This document shows positions 5,533 to 8,006 of a stretch of DNA of 8,006 nucleotides, piece after piece; position 1 is the stretch's first letter; each line of letters begins with the position of its first letter. The stretch is taken from positions 1 through 8,006 of the forward strand of contig DAXETY010000006.1 of the NCBI GenBank assembly GCA_051155755.1, given 5' to 3'. This stretch comes from DAXETY01 sp051155755 (lineage in GTDB: Bacteria; Desulfobacterota; Desulfobacteria; Desulfobacterales; SG8-13). Position numbers and translations under genes: made by a program. The notes below the pieces were generated by a model. That model saw nothing but the letters and a program-made list of their open reading frames with translations. It ran no database searches and was not told where the DNA came from.

Positions 5533-5940
5533 TCAGGAATCGGCCCGCGCGGCTTTTCTCCGGAGCGCCTTTACACAGCTCTCCATTTTGCGCACCCGGT
5601 TTTCCATGGCTGAACGGTGATACCGGTCTCGGACCTCCAGGGGCATTCCCAACCAGACCGGAGTGTTCCCGGCGCTTCGCGTAATGGTTGTGACATTCGG
5701 TGAGTTCCGACCGTACACCTGGATGAGAATCGCTTCGTTCTCCCGGTTCCAGCGCGCGAAGCGACCCGGTTCCGGCTGAGGTTGTTGCAGCAGCTGTCGG
5801 CCGCTTTCAATTTGCGCCTCGAGTCGTTGTATCGCCGCGGCAATATCGCTGCTTGCCAGCGGCGGATCGACGGATGCGTTCATGGGTCCCGTTCTCCCTT
5901 CGGCGTCCAACGCGGATCGGATCATTTCATCGGGTAACAT
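5533..5940 (-). CDS. Small helical protein of unknown function
   Basis: A 135-residue soluble protein I cannot assign. Residues 30-54 form a likely helix (SSDIAAAIQRLEAQIESGRQLL). After a Pro/Gln linker follows GRFARWNRENEAILIQVYGRNSPNV (59-83), then a central segment with WLGMPLEVRDRYHRSA and a basic C-terminal helix (NRVRKMESCVKALRRKA). The W-x(n)-L-x-x-(Y/F)G-x-x-S arrangement is reminiscent of a helical N-terminal domain found in some predicted nucleotide-binding or abortive-infection proteins, here without an attached effector; this is a weak impression. The start is uncertain. ATG 5940 is the longest, with a poor ribosome-binding site; ATG 5883 gives 116 residues with GGGAG 10 bases upstream and keeps all the ordered part. 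It is divergent from the Hsp70-like gene and convergent with the small-gene pair. Confidence 0.62.
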   Translation of the reverse strand: MLPDEMIRSALDAEGRTGPMNASVDPPLASSDIAAAIQRLEAQIESGRQLLQQPQPEPGRFARWNRENEAILIQVYGRNSPNVTTITRSAGNTPVWLGMPLEVRDRYHRSAMENRVRKMESCVKALRRKAARADS

Positions 5941-6240
5941 ATATCCGGCCGCTTACCGCGACAAGGGTTCCGGCTATGTTACACGGCAGATCGGCCCCGG
6001 TGACCCCTGGTCAAAAAGGAATGACGGGAGCCGGGTCGTTGCTGCGGACTTCCGCATTCACTGATCGCGGTAGTCCTGGGGGCAGATTGGAATCCCGCTT
6101 TCGATTTTTGGGCGATTGCCCTTGCATTGAATGAGGATCGTATTACCCTGCACCCAGTAAGTGAAATTTGCCCCGGTGTTCCCGTAAACGGGGCGGAAAC
6201 GTAAGCCCGAAAAAGCCCCGCTGGTTGAGGTTGCATCGGG
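5941..6240. other. Divergent intergenic region upstream of the Hsp70-like gene
   Basis: Three hundred bases between divergent genes. On the minus side TAACAT (complement of 5976-5981) could be a -10 for the small helical protein gene, without a clear -35. A short palindrome GGGC-GATT-GCCC lies at about 6109-6120. The last 70 bases hold competing GC-rich complementary segments (see the leader entry). No RNA gene or strong promoter is evident. Confidence 0.5.
6170..6240 (+). promoter_or_regulatory. Possibly structured leader of the Hsp70-like gene
   Basis: CGGGGC (6189-6194) can pair with GCCCCG upstream (6170-6175) or with an identical GCCCCG downstream (6215-6220). A small CCCG-TAAA-CGGG hairpin (6181-6192) and CCCGA/TCGGG (6206-6210, 6236-6240) overlap these. 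The mutually exclusive pairings end at the start codon, and the likely ribosome-binding site GAGG (6227-6230) lies in the loop of the last one. It could be a regulatory leader or temperature-sensitive structure, or chance pairing in GC-rich DNA. It does not match a riboswitch class I know. Confidence 0.3.
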
Positions 6241-7824
6241 ATGGGTTCGATCGGACCTTCGAACATGACGACTTCCAGCAGCATATTGGGCATCGACTTC
6301 GGAACGACCCGCACGGTGGTGGCTGCGCGTTCCGGCGGCAATTCACCGATCTGCACCTTCACCTGGAAGGGGGAATTCAAGGAATACATCCCTTCCCTGG
6401 TGGCGGTCTCGCGCGGGCGGATATCCTACGGCTGGCAGGCTGCGGAATTGATGCACCGACCGGATGTGCAGGCGCTGCGTTCGATCAAGCGCCTGGCCGG
6501 TCGAATGCGACCCGACGACCGGGTGGATTTCGGCAAGCAGGGGTCTTTCCCGCTAATCGACCTGCTGACCGGTTTTCTATCCCACGTGCGTCGAATGATC
6601 ATCCGATGCGGAAATTTGCCCCTGGAGAAACGCAAACCGCTGGAAGTGCTGGCGGCCGTGCCGGCCAACGCCAACAGCAACCAGCGCTATCTTACCTTCG
6701 AATCCTTGCGACGGTCCGGTTTCATCCTGCGCGGAGCCATGAACGAACCCGCGGCCGCCGCCGTGGAATATCTCCAGCGGCACCTGAAACATCTCAGCCC
6801 GCGGAGCCCGAAACGCTATGTGGTGATTTATGATCTGGGCGGCGGAACCTTCGACGCAGCCGTGGTGGGCATCGTCGGCCAGGGTCACGAGGTCATCGGA
6901 TACGAAGGCATTGATCTGCTGGGCGGAGACGATTTCGACAATATCATTCTGGACATGGCGCTGGAGTCGGTCGGGGCTTCCCGCCGGCGCCTGACGCCGA
7001 GCCAGACCGTGCGACTGCTGGAGGAATGCCGGGATCGTAAAGAGGGGCTGAAGCCCAATACCCGCAAAATCATGGTCGATCTCGACTGCGTTTGGCCGGA
7101 CGCCGATCCGGTCATGCTGGAAAGCGCCGATTTATATGAGCGTTGCGAACCGTTGATCCGCAGCAGTCTGAGGGCCCTGGAAACACTTCTGAAACGCACG
7201 GTCGGAAGCACCGTCCTCACCGATGATATCCGCAGCCTTGCGGCGGTCTACCTGGTTGGGGGGTCGGTGGCATTCCCCCCGGTGGCCCGGATTCTCAGGG
7301 AAAGCTTCGGCGCCAAGGTTCGCAGCACCCCGTTTCCCCATGCTTCGGTCGCCATGGGATTGGCTGCGGCCGGTGATCCGAGTGCCGGTATCCGCGTCCG
7401 GGAGTCGATTTCGCGCAATTTCGGTCTATGGCGCGAACAGGGTACGGACAAGGTGTTCGACCCGATATTTGTCAAAAACCGCCAGCTCGATCCCAAGACC
7501 GGACGCTCGCAGGCCATCCGTCATTACCGTCCGGTGCACAACATCGGTCGCCTGCGGTATCTGGAGTGCAGCGCTCTTGGCAGCCGGGGGGAACCGGAAG
7601 GCGATATCTTCATGTGGAAAGATCTTTTTTTCCCGTACGATCCGGACCTGACCGAGGCGCGCAATCTTCACTCCGTGTCCGTGGTTCCGCGCCCCGACCT
7701 GTCCTCCCAGGAGGTGCTGGAGACCTACGAATATGACGAGCGGGGCATCGTGCGCATTGAGATCGAAAACCGCACCGCCGGCTACCGGCGACGGTATCAA
7801 CTGACGCCGTCCCAGCCCGAATAA
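6241..7824 (+). CDS. DnaK/Hsp70-like ATPase lacking the C-terminal lid
   Basis: A 527-residue Hsp70-superfamily protein. The nucleotide-binding domain is complete: phosphate-1 loop GIDFGTTRTVVA (17-28), the catalytic-lysine region SIKRLAGR, connector NEPAAAAVEY (168-177), phosphate-2 loop DLGGGTFDAAVV (198-209), LLGGDDFD, and adenosine loop LVGGSVAFPPVARIL (338-352). After about residue 390 a beta-rich region follows, ending in RIEIENRTAGYRRRYQL, which resembles a divergent substrate-binding beta domain. The helical lid and EEVD-type tail of true DnaK (about 638 aa) are absent, so this is a specialised relative and not the housekeeping chaperone; no DnaJ or GrpE gene is adjacent. Its client is unknown. 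ATG 6241 has GAGG 10 bases upstream; ATG 6265 would give a more typical short lead to GIDFGTT. An in-frame stop at 6226 excludes earlier starts. The gene converges on pgm with a 31-base gap and no clear terminator. Confidence 0.88.
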   Translation: MGSIGPSNMTTSSSILGIDFGTTRTVVAARSGGNSPICTFTWKGEFKEYIPSLVAVSRGRISYGWQAAELMHRPDVQALRSIKRLAGRMRPDDRVDFGKQGSFPLIDLLTGFLSHVRRMIIRCGNLPLEKRKPLEVLAAVPANANSNQRYLTFESLRRSGFILRGAMNEPAAAAVEYLQRHLKHLSPRSPKRYVVIYDLGGGTFDAAVVGIVGQGHEVIGYEGIDLLGGDDFDNIILDMALESVGASRRRLTPSQTVRLLEECRDRKEGLKPNTRKIMVDLDCVWPDADPVMLESADLYERCEPLIRSSLRALETLLKRTVGSTVLTDDIRSLAAVYLVGGSVAFPPVARILRESFGAKVRSTPFPHASVAMGLAAAGDPSAGIRVRESISRNFGLWREQGTDKVFDPIFVKNRQLDPKTGRSQAIRHYRPVHNIGRLRYLECSALGSRGEPEGDIFMWKDLFFPYDPDLTEARNLHSVSVVPRPDLSSQEVLETYEYDERGIVRIEIENRTAGYRRRYQLTPSQPE

Positions 7825-7855
7825 CCGGTTCACGCGGCAAAAAGACAACTTCAGG

Positions 7856-8006
7856 CTATACGCCGGCGTTCTCGAACGCTTTGGCCACCATACGCTGGGC
7901 TTCCTGCTGAATCTGCGCCAGGTGATCGGGGCCCTGGAAACTTTCGGCATAAATCTTGTAGATGGCCTCGGTTCCCGAAGGCCGTGCGGCAAACCAGCCG
8001 TTTTCG
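7856..8006 (-). CDS. pgm: Phosphoglucomutase, C-terminal fragment
   Basis: The last 50 residues of a protein cut by the right edge: ENGWFAARPSGTEAIYKIYAE, then SFQGPDHLAQIQQEAQRMVAKAFENAGV and a TAG stop. RPSGTE followed by YKIYAESF is the phosphate-binding loop of domain 4 in alpha-D-phosphohexomutases. The ENGWFAARPSGTE-x-x-YKIY context is characteristic of the alpha-D-glucose-specific Pgm type (E. coli Pgm has ENGWFAARPSGTEDAYKIY). The enzyme interconverts glucose 1-phosphate and glucose 6-phosphate, linking glycolysis with glycogen and nucleotide-sugar synthesis. Its catalytic serine lies outside the window. It is transcribed toward the Hsp70-like gene. Confidence 0.93.
   Translation of the reverse strand, partial: ENGWFAARPSGTEAIYKIYAESFQGPDHLAQIQQEAQRMVAKAFENAGV

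Noticed and set aside
6104..6128. Sigma54-type promoter (GG ... TTGCAT) upstream of the Hsp70-like gene
   Set aside because: The spacing between the GG and GC elements is 11 or 12 bases and not the required 10, and the GG context is not TGGCA.
6160..6240. Cyclic-di-GMP (GEMM-I) riboswitch, suggested by GGAAACG and a GGGATGG end
   Set aside because: The conserved GGcAAACC and GACGCAAAGCC elements and the second helix with its tetraloop receptor are missing; the resemblance is only to scattered short words.

Overview
The window is a GC-rich chromosomal segment from a Gram-negative bacterium. An AsmA-family envelope protein, a secreted Cu/Zn superoxide dismutase and the dispersed-repeat type downstream of it fit a deltaproteobacterium (Desulfobacterota, sulfate-reducer-like). 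That assignment is inference; no ribosomal or other phylogenetic marker is present. No phage, integrase, insertion-sequence transposase or CRISPR array was seen.

Layout from left to right: (1) the N-terminal part of a SpoIIM/DUF95 membrane protein on the minus strand, cut by the window edge; (2) a 312-base divergent intergenic region with GC-rich hairpins and weak promoter candidates; (3) an AsmA-family protein on the plus strand; (4) sodC on the plus strand, 128 bases later, with its own promoter-like site; (5) a gene-free stretch (3180-3521) holding two different inverted-repeat elements: an 86-base long-arm dyad of a familiar dispersed type, and a compact cluster of four stem-loops, three of them enclosed by an outer helix so that the whole can fold as a four-way-junction cloverleaf; (6) a class V PLP aminotransferase on the minus strand whose stop codon touches that cloverleaf; (7) a divergent, promoter-equipped pair of small unknown genes on the plus strand (93 and about 97 aa) ending in a clear intrinsic terminator; (8) a small helical protein of unknown function on the minus strand; (9) a 300-base divergent region with a possibly structured leader; (10) a DnaK/Hsp70-like protein lacking the C-terminal helical lid, plus strand; (11) the C-terminal end of phosphoglucomutase (pgm), minus strand, cut by the right edge.

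The genes do not form one pathway. Most are singletons with frequent strand switches, as in a housekeeping region. AsmA and SodC both act in the envelope or periplasm and lie in the same direction. The small-gene pair is the only convincing operon. I found no clear multi-gene undescribed system. The strongest unexplained signal is the stem-loop cluster at 3394-3522, followed by the two small unknown genes, the orphan helical protein divergent from the lidless Hsp70, and the Hsp70 leader.
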